Shown: in pieces, positions 34,602 through 43,422 of the stretch
Numbering within the stretch: position 1 is the stretch's first letter
How the letters are laid out: each line of letters starts with the position of its first letter
Assembly (NCBI GenBank): GCA_947503275.1
Contig: CANNCZ010000002.1
Location: 1,198,733 to 1,262,732 of the forward strand
Direction of reading: 5' to 3'
Length of the DNA: 64,000 bases
From: an uncultured Erythrobacter sp.
GTDB taxonomy: Bacteria; Pseudomonadota; Alphaproteobacteria; Sphingomonadales; Sphingomonadaceae
The notes under the pieces: generated by a model
Database searches by the model: none
Told to the model about the DNA's origin: nothing
What the model saw: the letters and a program-made list of their open reading frames with translations, nothing else
Program-made: the position numbers and the translations under genes

Positions 34602-35103
34602 TGGTGTAATCGAAGTCTCACCGGGCCGGTTTAGAGAGGTTCAGGGGCGCTATTTCGAAGATTTTGTCGAAGGGCATGTTTACGAACATCGCCCCGGACG
34701 CACGATTACCGACGCCGACAATGTGTGGTTCACTTTGCTGACCATGAACACGCATCCTGCGCATTTCGATTATGAGCTGTCAAAAGACACCGAATTCGGC
34801 AAACCGCTTGTCGTCAGCCCGTTTACGATTGCGCTGATGACCGGGATGAGCGTGTCTGACACCAGCGGTAAAGCAATCGCCAATCTTGGCTGGGACGAAG
34901 TGCGCATGACTAAGCCGTTATTCGTCGGCGACACGCTGTATTGCGAAAGCGAAGTGATCGAAAAGCGCGAGAGCAAAAGCCGCCCTGAGCAAGGCATCGT
35001 GACCTGCAAAACCATCGCTAAAAATCAACACGGCGATATCGTGAGCCATTACAAACGTTCCGTTCTCGTCTGGAAACGCGGCTTTGGCGGGCTCGACGAC
35101 TAA
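34594..35103 (+). CDS. MaoC-like dehydratase/hydratase (itaconyl/mesaconyl-CoA hydratase type)
   Basis: 169 residues from ATG 34594, eight bases inside the end of the lyase gene. The hotdog-fold hydratase motif is visible: TITDADNVWFTLLTMNTHPAHFD, with Asp42 and His57 as the expected catalytic pair. The long NTHPAHFD form, rather than short GDxNPxH, is seen in mesaconyl-CoA and itaconyl-CoA hydratases. It should add water to an unsaturated dicarboxylyl-CoA, producing the substrate of the CitE-like lyase. Confidence 0.88.
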   Translation: MRDGVIEVSPGRFREVQGRYFEDFVEGHVYEHRPGRTITDADNVWFTLLTMNTHPAHFDYELSKDTEFGKPLVVSPFTIALMTGMSVSDTSGKAIANLGWDEVRMTKPLFVGDTLYCESEVIEKRESKSRPEQGIVTCKTIAKNQHGDIVSHYKRSVLVWKRGFGGLDD

Positions 35104-35145
35104 AGCACATTTTCATTTTTGAGGTCCCTCTTTAAGGAATCAAGT

Positions 35146-36333
35146 ATGGCAACCGCCGTAAATTTCGACAATCAAATCCGCACCATTGACCCCGATGAAG
35201 AGCGCGCCTTCATGGACGCGATTGATCGCTGGCTTGAGCGGGAAGTTATTCCCGTCATTCAGCATCATGACCATGGCGATATCTGGCCGGAAAAGCTGGT
35301 CCACCAGATGGCCGAAATGGGCTTGTTCGGGGCGACGATTGGTCAGGAGTATGGCGGTCTAGGACTGCCTGCGACCACCTATGCCAAGATCGTGATGCGC
35401 ATTTCCAGTTATTGGATGGCGATCACCGGTATCTTCAATTCGCACCTGATAATGGCCGCAGCGGTTGAGCGGTTCGGCACGCCTCAGCAAAAGGCCAAGT
35501 GGCTGCCGAAACTGGCGAGCGGCGAATTGCGCGGCGGGCTTGCGTTGACGGAGCCGAATGCGGGGACCGACCTTCAGGCCATCCGCACGGTCGCGCGCAA
35601 GGATGAGAACGGCAATTACATCCTTAATGGCACCAAGACTTGGATTTCGAACGCGCTGAACGGTGATTGTTTTGCGATGTTGGTGAAGACCGATCCGGAC
35701 GCTGATCCGCGTTATAAGGGGATGAGTCTGTTTATCGCGGATAAGCGCGAAGGGCTGTCGGCCGGCAAAAAGTTTGAGAAGTTGGGTTATAAGGCGATCG
35801 ATAGCGCCGAATTGATCATGGACAATTACCACGTGCCCGCTGACCAACTGATCGGCGGGATTGAGGGGGAAGGGTTTTTCCAAGCCACCGGCGGCCTTGA
35901 ATTGGGCCGTATCAATGTGGCGGCGCGCGGCGTCGGCCTAGCCGAAGGGAGCCTGCGCCTCGCCACCGAATATGCGCAGCAGCGCGAGACGATGGGCAAG
36001 CCTATTGCGCAGCATCAGGCGATCCAGTTGAAGATCGGCGAAATGGTCACGCGGGCGCGGGCTGCGCGATTGCTGACACTTGATGCTTCCGAAGCGTATG
36101 ACCGCGGCCAGCGCTGCGACAAAGAGGCGGGCATTGCGAAGTTTTTCGCATCAGAGGCCGCCGTCGAAAACAGCCAAGAGGCCATGCGCGTGTTCGGCGG
36201 CTATTCCTATTCCAAGGAATACGACATTGAGCGGTATTACCGCGACAGTATGTTGATGTGTATCGGTGAGGGGACCAACGAAATGCAACGGATTATCATT
36301 GCCAAGCAGCACCTCAAAGAAAACCAGATTTGA
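35146..36333 (+). CDS. Acyl-CoA dehydrogenase
   Basis: 395 residues from ATG 35146. The three-domain fold shows LALTEPNAGTDLQAIRT (FAD-contacting, about 136-152), TKTWISNALNGD, and the C-terminal CIGEGTNEMQRI with the expected catalytic Glu. Relatives include glutaryl-CoA, isobutyryl-CoA and short branched-chain dehydrogenases. It desaturates an acyl-CoA that the MaoC protein then hydrates. Transfers electrons to ETF, not encoded here. Confidence 0.93.
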   Translation: MATAVNFDNQIRTIDPDEERAFMDAIDRWLEREVIPVIQHHDHGDIWPEKLVHQMAEMGLFGATIGQEYGGLGLPATTYAKIVMRISSYWMAITGIFNSHLIMAAAVERFGTPQQKAKWLPKLASGELRGGLALTEPNAGTDLQAIRTVARKDENGNYILNGTKTWISNALNGDCFAMLVKTDPDADPRYKGMSLFIADKREGLSAGKKFEKLGYKAIDSAELIMDNYHVPADQLIGGIEGEGFFQATGGLELGRINVAARGVGLAEGSLRLATEYAQQRETMGKPIAQHQAIQLKIGEMVTRARAARLLTLDASEAYDRGQRCDKEAGIAKFFASEAAVENSQEAMRVFGGYSYSKEYDIERYYRDSMLMCIGEGTNEMQRIIIAKQHLKENQI

Positions 36334-36346
36334 GCGGGGCGGCCCA

Positions 36347-37579
36347 GTGATAAATCCGGTCGCGCATCCGCCCCTCAAAGGTTTTCGGATTATCAGCGCC
36401 GAGCAATACGGCGCCGGGCCGTATGGCACGATGTTTCTGGCGCAGATGGGCGCAGAGGTCATAAAGATCGAACCGCCGGGTAAATCCGCACCCGATGGCA
36501 CACGTCACGGCGCAGGGGACACGGCGCGCGCGGTCGGCCCGCATTTCTTGAGGCCAGGTGAAAGCACGTACTTTCAGAGCTTTAACCTCAATAAGCGCTC
36601 AATCACTCTCGACCTTCATTCTGAACAAGGGCAGGAGATCCTGCGCAAATTGGCGGGGACATGTGATGTTGTCGCCAACAATATGCGAGGCGATTTGCCG
36701 GCGCGATTGGGGCTGGATTACGCATCGCTGAAATCGACAAATCCGGCTATCGTTTGTGCGCATTTGTCCGCCTATGGCCGCGACAATGCCCGCGCAAAGT
36801 GGCCCGGCTATGACTATCTGATGCAGGCCGAGGCGGGATACTGCACCGTTACCGGCGAACCTGGCGGCGATCCACAACGGATGGGCCTGTCGATGGTCGA
36901 TTTCATCACCGGCACGATTTTTTGCATCGGCTTGCTGGGCGCACTGGTTGATGCGCAACGCAGCGGCAAGGGTCGTGATGTCGACACCGATTTGCTATCC
37001 GCGGCCATCCATCAGACAAGCTATCCAGCGCTATGGTATATGAACCATCAAGACGAAACAGCACGCACCCCGCGCAGCGCGCATCCAACCGCCACGCCCA
37101 GCCAGATGTTCAAGGCGCAAGATGGCTGGATGTTTGTTATGTGTCAGTTGCCCAAATTCTGGGACATTTTGATAAACCGGATGGGTCGTGAAGACTTGAA
37201 AACTGATCCACGCTTTGCCTCCAATGCCGACCGGTTGGCAAACCGTGATGATCTGACGAAAATTCTTGATGATGAATTTGCTCAGCAACCGATGGCCTAT
37301 TGGCAGGATTTGCTTGCCGGGCATGTGCCTGTCGCGCCGGTTTACACGCTAAGCGACGCTTTGGATAATCCGTGGCTTAAGGAAATTGGCATGCGCGACA
37401 GTGTCTCGCACCCTGACGACCCGGACCTTCAGGTGCTGGCCAATCCGCTGAAATTTGATGGTCAGCGCTTGCCCAATCGTGCGGCCCCCTTGCTAGGTGA
37501 AGACAATAACGCGATCCTTGGGGATCTTGGTTATGATGATGATGCCATCGCGAACCTGCGCAAATCCGGCGTGATCTGA
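36347..37579 (+). CDS. CaiB/BaiF CoA-transferase, copy A
   Basis: 410 residues from GTG 36347, 13 bases after the dehydrogenase stop and preceded by GAGCGGGGCGG; the upstream in-frame ATG overlaps the dehydrogenase too far. Family signs are LAQMGAEVIKIEPPG (about 31-45), the catalytic Asp156 in GYDYLMQAEAG, and RSGKGRDVDTDLLSAA. It would move CoA onto or off a carboxylic acid, supplying the acyl-CoA for the dehydrogenase and hydratase. The adjacent copy B is diverged, so the two probably use different acids or act as separate entry points. Confidence 0.92.
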   Translation: MINPVAHPPLKGFRIISAEQYGAGPYGTMFLAQMGAEVIKIEPPGKSAPDGTRHGAGDTARAVGPHFLRPGESTYFQSFNLNKRSITLDLHSEQGQEILRKLAGTCDVVANNMRGDLPARLGLDYASLKSTNPAIVCAHLSAYGRDNARAKWPGYDYLMQAEAGYCTVTGEPGGDPQRMGLSMVDFITGTIFCIGLLGALVDAQRSGKGRDVDTDLLSAAIHQTSYPALWYMNHQDETARTPRSAHPTATPSQMFKAQDGWMFVMCQLPKFWDILINRMGREDLKTDPRFASNADRLANRDDLTKILDDEFAQQPMAYWQDLLAGHVPVAPVYTLSDALDNPWLKEIGMRDSVSHPDDPDLQVLANPLKFDGQRLPNRAAPLLGEDNNAILGDLGYDDDAIANLRKSGVI

Positions 37580-37584
37580 CCGCA

Positions 37585-38685
37585 ATGGGTAGACTTTCGG
37601 GTATCAAGGTTGTTGATCTGTCGCAGTTCCTGCCGGGGCCGATGATGACGGTCATGATGGCGGATCAGGGCGCAGAGGTGATCAAGATTGAGCCCGCGCA
37701 GGGTGATCCCGCGCGTGATCAGGCTCCTTTTGATAGGTACGGCGATGCGACCCATTCGGTCTGGTTCGCCAATCTTAATCGCGGCAAATCAAGCACAGTG
37801 CTCGATCTCAAAAGCGAAGCTGGCAAGGCCTCTCTACGAGCATTGATCGCCGATGCCGATGTGTTCGTCGAAGGGTTTCGGCCCGGTGTGATGGCGCGGC
37901 TGGGATTTGACTACGACGCGGTCAAAGCGATCAAGCCAGACATCGTCTATTGCTCGATATCCGCCTTTGGACAGGACGGCACGCTGGCGCATCATCCTGC
38001 GCATGATATGGCGGTTCAGGCGCTTGCGGGCTTTCTAGCCGTCAATGATGGCGCCGATGGCGCTCCGGTTGTACCGGGTGCGCCGAGCGCCGATCTTGCC
38101 GCGGGTTTAACTGCGCTATCGGCGGTGCTGATGGCACTCGTGGGGCGGGACCGCAATGGCGAGGGCGCGTATATTGATTGCGCCATGTTCGATAGTTTGT
38201 TGCCATGGTGCGCCCATATTGCCGGAAGCGCGATAGCGGGCGGGGCAAGCCCCGTATCGTCGGCCCAGCGGTCGTTGGGCGGCGCGGCGTTCTATCAGGT
38301 TTACGAAACGCAGGATGGGTTGCATGTTGCGCTGGGCGGCCGCGAGCTCAAATTCGCGCGCAATCTTCTGATCGCATTGCAGCGCACAGACCTTCTGCCT
38401 CTCGCCGACGTTCCTGCGGGAGAGCAAGGCGAATTGATCGATTTCCTGCGTGCGACTTTTGCTAGCAAAACGCGCGAAGAATGGGTTCAATGGTTCGCTG
38501 ATAAAGACGTGGCGTTCTCGCCTGTGCTCAATTTCCGCGAAGCGCTGGACGAACCGCATATTGCCGAACGCGGCCTATTGGTTGAGGCCGATGGAGGGGG
38601 CAAGCATATCGCCCCAGCTATTCGGTTCGCAGGCGATGAGTGGGCTCCGGGCATCGTACCGGTAAAGAATAGCAAACCCGGATGA
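37585..38685 (+). CDS. CaiB/BaiF CoA-transferase or racemase, copy B
   Basis: 366 residues, five bases after copy A. Pattern MADQGAEVIKIEPAQGDPARD, EGFRPGVMARLGFDY and catalytic Asp141 (HDMAVQALAGF) identify the class III transferase fold; the shorter length and RDRNGEGAYIDCAMFDSLL also fit alpha-methylacyl-CoA racemases. A racemase would make sense where branched CoA esters must have one configuration for dehydrogenation. It is the last gene before the convergent regulator, nine bases away. Confidence 0.9.
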   Translation: MGRLSGIKVVDLSQFLPGPMMTVMMADQGAEVIKIEPAQGDPARDQAPFDRYGDATHSVWFANLNRGKSSTVLDLKSEAGKASLRALIADADVFVEGFRPGVMARLGFDYDAVKAIKPDIVYCSISAFGQDGTLAHHPAHDMAVQALAGFLAVNDGADGAPVVPGAPSADLAAGLTALSAVLMALVGRDRNGEGAYIDCAMFDSLLPWCAHIAGSAIAGGASPVSSAQRSLGGAAFYQVYETQDGLHVALGGRELKFARNLLIALQRTDLLPLADVPAGEQGELIDFLRATFASKTREEWVQWFADKDVAFSPVLNFREALDEPHIAERGLLVEADGGGKHIAPAIRFAGDEWAPGIVPVKNSKPG

Positions 38686-38693
38686 TGCCGCGC

Positions 38694-39488
38694 CTAACCC
38701 TCGACGTCGATATGCATCGCATAGGCGAAGCGGTCACCGGGGTGGTGGCTGACCGAGATTTCAAAAATCTGGCCATCGGGATTGAAGTAACACCGCAGGA
38801 TGCGCAGCACCGGCGACCCTTCCTCGATCTCCAGAGCACTGGCGGTGCGTTCATTTGCGGGGATCGCCTGGATGTCCTGCGTAACTTTGCCGATGCGGAC
38901 CCCCGCCAGTCTTTCAATTTGGCTAAACAAAGTGCCCGCAGCAAGATCCAGCTTAGCGACGGCATCGCCGAGCAATTCATGGAAATAGGCATCGGTGACG
39001 GCGATCGGCAGCGCCTTATCGGATTGGCGGCGAACGCCGCGAAAACAGGTCCATGCGCCGTTGGTGGAATCGCCGATTTGTTCGGCCACCTTATCTGGCA
39101 ACGCACCGCATTTGGTCGGCTCATATGTGACTTCGCTGTTGCGCGCATATTGCAGCAGCTCGCCGACATTGGACAAAGGTTGATGCAGCGCCCCGCCGCG
39201 CGCAGCCGGGGGTTGAACTGTGGTGCCCGACCCGCGCCTGCGTTCGATCAATCCCTCGGATTCGAGCCGGCGCAGCGCCTCCCGCACAGTGAAGCGGCTG
39301 ACGTCGAACCGATCGCACAGCGTCGTCTCGGTCGGAAATTGCTTTCCGTTGGCAAATTCACCAGCAAGGATCGCCTCGCGCATTTCGCCCGCCAATTGAA
39401 CGTAACGCGGAACACGCGGCGGTTTCTTGGCACTACCTTTGGTGTTGGCTTTGGTGCTTTTGGTATTTTTGGTGGCCTTCGTCGCCAA
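38694..39488 (-). CDS. GntR-family regulator, HutC/UTRA subfamily; candidate master regulator
   Basis: 264 residues. After a Lys/Thr-rich tail (1-25) comes a GntR winged helix (about 28-95: GKQFPTETTLCDRFDVSRFT, RREALRRLESEGL-type segment, ERRRGSGTTV) and a UTRA ligand-binding domain (about 110-255) ending with FEISVSHHPGDRFAY, a hallmark of this fold. HutC-type proteins repress catabolic operons and release DNA when a pathway compound binds. Its gene lies within the cluster, and the only repeated palindromes in the cluster, AATTTGTCCGGACAAATT, have the TTGT-N4-ACAA shape of HutC sites. It has no strong copy at its own promoter. Confidence 0.93.
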   Translation of the reverse strand: MATKATKNTKSTKANTKGSAKKPPRVPRYVQLAGEMREAILAGEFANGKQFPTETTLCDRFDVSRFTVREALRRLESEGLIERRRGSGTTVQPPAARGGALHQPLSNVGELLQYARNSEVTYEPTKCGALPDKVAEQIGDSTNGAWTCFRGVRRQSDKALPIAVTDAYFHELLGDAVAKLDLAAGTLFSQIERLAGVRIGKVTQDIQAIPANERTASALEIEEGSPVLRILRCYFNPDGQIFEISVSHHPGDRFAYAMHIDVEG

Positions 39489-39529
39489 TGCCTACTCCAT
39501 AGAAATGCAAACATGCAGGGTCGCGCCAT

Positions 39530-40756
39530 ATGAGCGGTGCATTGCTTACCGACTTTGTCCAGACTTTAGCGCGTCCGATGGGGAAAAGCGAGCGCGCTCG
39601 CGCGCGCCTGCACCTGCTCGATTGGATGGCCTGCATTGCCGGTGCGCGTGGAACAAAAGCGGGAGCGGTAGGCACAGCGATTTCGCCAAACGGATGGGAG
39701 CGCGCCACCTATCTTGGCAATGTGTTGGAAATGGATGATGTCCACCGCACGTCGCTGCTTCATCCGGGCCCCGTGGTCTGGCCTGCTGCGATGAGTTGCG
39801 CTGACGCTGACATGGATAGTCGGCTCGATGCGGCGGTGCGCGGTTATGAGGCGATGATTGCGATAGGTTCGGCCTTCGATGCGCATCATTATGCGCATTG
39901 GCATCCCACCGCTACGATGGGCGTGTTCGGGTCTTGCGCGGCGTATGGGTCATTGTTGGGATTTGATCCCGAGAAGTACGCCAATGCTCTGGGCAATGCC
40001 GGTTCTGTTGCGGGCGGCCTGTGGCATATGCGGCATGACGATGTGCTGACGAAACAATGGCACATTTTTCACGCCGTTCGAACGGGGCGCGATGCGGCAT
40101 GGCATATGCAGCATGGTGCGACAGGCCCGCAGGCAGTGCTGGAAGGGCCACAGGGCATTTTCGAAGCGATGACGCGCGATCCGGGAGAGGTAGCGTCTGG
40201 AAGCGCGGGATGGCTTATCGAAGGCGTAAGTTTTAAGCCCTTTGCCGCTTGCCGTCATGCGCACCCCGCCATTGATGCCGCTTTGGAATTGCGCAAGGCC
40301 GACAAGCTGAAAGCGCCCTTTGTGGTTGAAACATTCCAAGACGCGCTGACATTCTGCGACCGCCCTGACCCGAAGACTGAACTCGAGGCGAAATTCTCGC
40401 TCCAACACGCCGTTGCTGTGGTCGCCGATGGGCGCAATGCAGAACCGGAGGATTTCAGCGAGGCATCCATCGCGGCGCTAGGCGAATTAAGATCACAGGT
40501 TTCAGTGGTCCATGATCCCGAGTTTACTAGCCGTTATCCCGCTCATTTTGGCGCGCGAGTGAACGGATTTGAACTCATCGATACGCTCGGCGATCCAGAA
40601 CGACCAATTGGCGAAGAGCAGATCATCGCAAAAATGCACAGTCTGGCGCAGTGGGGCGATCTGCCTGCGATTGAGGCGGATCGCGCGGTGAAGTTGGCAC
40701 TGGAAAGCGATGACGTGGGCGGCGTCGATGCAATGTTGGAGGAATGGACCCGGTGA
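39530..40756 (+). CDS. MmgE/PrpD family protein, copy 1
   Basis: 408 residues. The family's all-helical domain shows HLLDWMACIAGARGTKAG, the active-site region NVLEMDDVHRTSLLHPG (about 63-79), and a second domain with KPFAACRHAHPAIDAALEL. The MmgE/PrpD family holds 2-methylcitrate dehydratase, cis-aconitate decarboxylase and iminodisuccinate epimerase, all acting on polycarboxylates. It begins 41 bases from the divergent regulator gene and opens a ten-gene operon. The substrate could be a branched tricarboxylate or unsaturated dicarboxylate; I cannot choose. Confidence 0.9.
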   Translation: MSGALLTDFVQTLARPMGKSERARARLHLLDWMACIAGARGTKAGAVGTAISPNGWERATYLGNVLEMDDVHRTSLLHPGPVVWPAAMSCADADMDSRLDAAVRGYEAMIAIGSAFDAHHYAHWHPTATMGVFGSCAAYGSLLGFDPEKYANALGNAGSVAGGLWHMRHDDVLTKQWHIFHAVRTGRDAAWHMQHGATGPQAVLEGPQGIFEAMTRDPGEVASGSAGWLIEGVSFKPFAACRHAHPAIDAALELRKADKLKAPFVVETFQDALTFCDRPDPKTELEAKFSLQHAVAVVADGRNAEPEDFSEASIAALGELRSQVSVVHDPEFTSRYPAHFGARVNGFELIDTLGDPERPIGEEQIIAKMHSLAQWGDLPAIEADRAVKLALESDDVGGVDAMLEEWTR

Positions 40757-42051
40757 ACGCCGCACAAGCCATTATCGATTTCGCCGCGCGCGAGCATGCT
40801 TTACCCCAAAGCGTGCAAGATGATGCTCTGCGCTTGCTTGGTGACACTCTGGCCGGAGGTGCGGCAGGCGCGCAGTCGGCTGAGGCTGCGAAGGTTTTGG
40901 TTTCTATTAGTCACGCGAACGGCGCGCATTGCCGCCTGCTGTCCGGAGGCACAGCTTCCAAAGGTGACGCCGCGTTCTTCAATGGTTTCGCGGTCCATTG
41001 CCTTGAATGGGATGCAGTGCATGAAGGGGCCGTGGTCCATGCGCTTTCGGTGGTGACCGCGGCGTTGCTAGCACAGTCGGATGCAAAAGGTGGGAGCGAT
41101 CCGGAGGCTTTCCTCACTGCGCTTGCAGTGGGTGTTGATATCGCCAGCGGGCTTGGCATTGCGGCGACGGGGCCAATGAGATTTTTTCGCCCCGCAACCG
41201 CCGGAATAATCGGCGCCGCGCTCGCCAGCGCGAGGCTCGCTGGGCTGCCGCGAGACCGTTTCGCCGACGTGATGGGGCTTGCCTATTCCTTCGCCTCCGG
41301 GACGATGCAGGCCCATGTCGAGGCGTCGATTGCGCTGCCGTTGCAAATCGCGAATGCGGCGCGCGCGGCTGTGATGGCGGTCGATTTGGCCGAGGCGGGA
41401 ATGGACGGACCGCATGATGTGCTGGACGGGCCATTTGGGTACGGTGCCTTGATCGAGCCGCTTGATATGGCGCGCTACACCCATGACTTGGGCAAGGTTT
41501 GGCGCATTAGCGAGGTGGCCATTAAGCCCTTCCCCTCGGGCCGTGCGAGCCATGGGGCCTTGGGTGCGCTTGCGCAATTATACGGCGAAGGCTTGCGCCT
41601 GAAAGACGTCGCAAAAGTGGAATTGTTCGCGCCGCCTTTGATCGAACGTCTGGTTGGGCGGCCTTATAGGGCAGATATGACGGCCGCATATGCGCGGTTG
41701 TGCCTACCTGTGCTCGCCCCATTGATGCTGCGTGACGGTGTTATCGACCCGGCCTTGTTCGACGGTGATGCACTGCATTCGCCCGGCCTAAAGCAGCTTG
41801 CGGTCAACGTTTCGGTGACGCTTGATGGAAACCCGGATGGCAATGCGATGGCCCCGCAAAGGCTCGCCGTGACCACCCACAAAGGGGACGTAATCGAGCG
41901 CATCATCAACGCCAATCTGGGCAGCACTCAAAACCCGATGAGCGCGGGCCAAGCGCAAGCCAAGTATGACCTGTGTCGCAGGCTGGCAGGCAAGGCCGCT
42001 GCGCAGCAGATTTTCGATAATCCTCTCTCCTATGCAGTGGACCCGGCATGA
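40753..42051 (+). CDS. MmgE/PrpD family protein, copy 2
   Basis: 432 residues from GTG 40753, which overlaps the previous stop by four bases and lies ten bases after GGAGG; an ATG at 40744 is possible but has the ribosome site touching it. Family features: ALRLLGDTLAGGAAGAQS, FNGFAVHCLEWDAVHEG (active region), and IKPFPSGRASHGALGAL. Copy 2 differs in the active loop (LEWDAVHEGAVVHA rather than LEMDDVHRTSLLHP). Tandem PrpD proteins may form a heteromer or act on cis and trans isomers in turn. Confidence 0.88.
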   Translation: MNAAQAIIDFAAREHALPQSVQDDALRLLGDTLAGGAAGAQSAEAAKVLVSISHANGAHCRLLSGGTASKGDAAFFNGFAVHCLEWDAVHEGAVVHALSVVTAALLAQSDAKGGSDPEAFLTALAVGVDIASGLGIAATGPMRFFRPATAGIIGAALASARLAGLPRDRFADVMGLAYSFASGTMQAHVEASIALPLQIANAARAAVMAVDLAEAGMDGPHDVLDGPFGYGALIEPLDMARYTHDLGKVWRISEVAIKPFPSGRASHGALGALAQLYGEGLRLKDVAKVELFAPPLIERLVGRPYRADMTAAYARLCLPVLAPLMLRDGVIDPALFDGDALHSPGLKQLAVNVSVTLDGNPDGNAMAPQRLAVTTHKGDVIERIINANLGSTQNPMSAGQAQAKYDLCRRLAGKAAAQQIFDNPLSYAVDPA

Positions 42052-43415
42052 CATATCCGACCTATTTCGAAGCGCTCGATCATCAACAGATGCTGAAGGA
42101 TTACCCGATCGGGGACGCGTTCACCGCGCGCTATGCCAGCATGAGCCGAGATGAGCTGTATTCGATCCAGAATGCGCAATTTCAACGGCTGATGATACGC
42201 GGGTGGCAGGTGCCATTCTATCGCCGCCTGTGGGGCGCCCAAGGGATTGAGCCGGGCGATATTGGCGGCCTCGAAGATATTTCTAAGCTGCCGGTTTATG
42301 ATAAAACCGACCTGATGGCTTCAATCGCGGAGTACCCGCCCTATGGCGATTTCCACGGCATGGATAATCCAGCGACCCGCCCGCCAACGATTTTTCATAC
42401 GACCAGCGGCACCACTGGCAAGCCGCAAACATTGATGTTTGGGCCAAAGGGGCGCGAAGTTGGCAATCTGCTCGTTGGCCGGATGTATCGCTGGATGGGT
42501 TTGTCACCCGAAGATGTGGTTCATTCGATCTATGGTCACGGGATGATCAATGGCGGGCATTACATTCGCGAAGCGGTGACGCATTTCACCAACAGTGTGT
42601 TCCTATCGGCGGGCACGGGGATCGAAACTCGCAGCGTCAATCAAGTGCGGTTGATGGCCGATTTCGGCGTGACCGCGATTGTGGGATTCGTCGATTATGT
42701 CCGCAAACTTGCTGGCACCGCTGAAGCCGAAGAATTGTTCGACAAAATCAATATCCGCATGATCATCGGCCATCTCGGCACAGAAGACCGCGCCAGCACG
42801 GAGGCAGCATGGCACGGGGCAAAGGCGTATGATTGGTACGGTGTCGGCGACACCGGAACCATCGCGGGCGAGGGGCCAGAGCGTGACGGAATGTATGTTT
42901 GGGAAGATGCGCAATATCTCGAATTACTGGGCGTCGATACCGGTGCGCCTGTGGCGAAGGGCGAAACGGGCGATATGGTGGTCACCTGTCTCTACAAAGA
43001 CGATATTGCCCCCTGCATCCGTTTCAACACGCATGACATCACTCATGAATTGGACGGCCGCGGAGAGATTGTGTTCAAACGCATCGCGGGCTTCAGGGGG
43101 CGCAGTGACAACATGGTCAAGCTGCGCGGGATCAATGTATTCCCGCACGCCATCGGTGCGATCATTGAGAACCGCAGCGATTTGACCGGCGAATATGTCT
43201 GCCACCTTCGCCGCGACTATGCGCAAAAGGATCATATGACAGTAACCTTGGAAAGCCGTGGCGGGACTGACCGTGCAGCGCTTGCTGAGACATTGAAGCA
43301 AGGGCTCGGTGTTGAGGTTGAGGTCGTTCTTGTCGATTCAGGCGGAACCGCCAAAGCAACCGAGATCGACACGCGTCAAAAGCCGCTGCGTTTGGTTGAT
43401 GAGCGGGGCGTATGA
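42048..43415 (+). CDS. PaaK-like phenylacetate-CoA ligase family protein
   Basis: 455 residues, four-base overlap with the previous gene. The adenylation P-loop TTSGTTGKPQ is at 118-127, YGVGDTGTIAGEG is the A5-like motif (about 262-274), and GRSDNMVKLRGINVFP is the hinge and C-terminal motif. Such enzymes activate aryl or other carboxylic acids with ATP and CoA. It offers an ATP-driven route to a CoA ester alongside the CaiB transferases. The family's substrate range is broad, and an aromatic acid is only the default guess. Confidence 0.9.
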   Translation: MTYPTYFEALDHQQMLKDYPIGDAFTARYASMSRDELYSIQNAQFQRLMIRGWQVPFYRRLWGAQGIEPGDIGGLEDISKLPVYDKTDLMASIAEYPPYGDFHGMDNPATRPPTIFHTTSGTTGKPQTLMFGPKGREVGNLLVGRMYRWMGLSPEDVVHSIYGHGMINGGHYIREAVTHFTNSVFLSAGTGIETRSVNQVRLMADFGVTAIVGFVDYVRKLAGTAEAEELFDKINIRMIIGHLGTEDRASTEAAWHGAKAYDWYGVGDTGTIAGEGPERDGMYVWEDAQYLELLGVDTGAPVAKGETGDMVVTCLYKDDIAPCIRFNTHDITHELDGRGEIVFKRIAGFRGRSDNMVKLRGINVFPHAIGAIIENRSDLTGEYVCHLRRDYAQKDHMTVTLESRGGTDRAALAETLKQGLGVEVEVVLVDSGGTAKATEIDTRQKPLRLVDERGV

Positions 43416-43422
43416 CCGCGCG

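Noticed and set aside
36764-36774. ATTTGTCCGCC inside a CoA-transferase gene
   Set aside because: A half-match in coding sequence without symmetry; expected by chance.
39553-39568. CTTTGTCCAGACTTTA, resembling the operator, inside the first PrpD gene next to the GntR promoter
   Set aside because: Only the left half and centre fit (12 of 16 bases) and it lies in codons 8-13; too weak to call a site, although autoregulation from it cannot be excluded.
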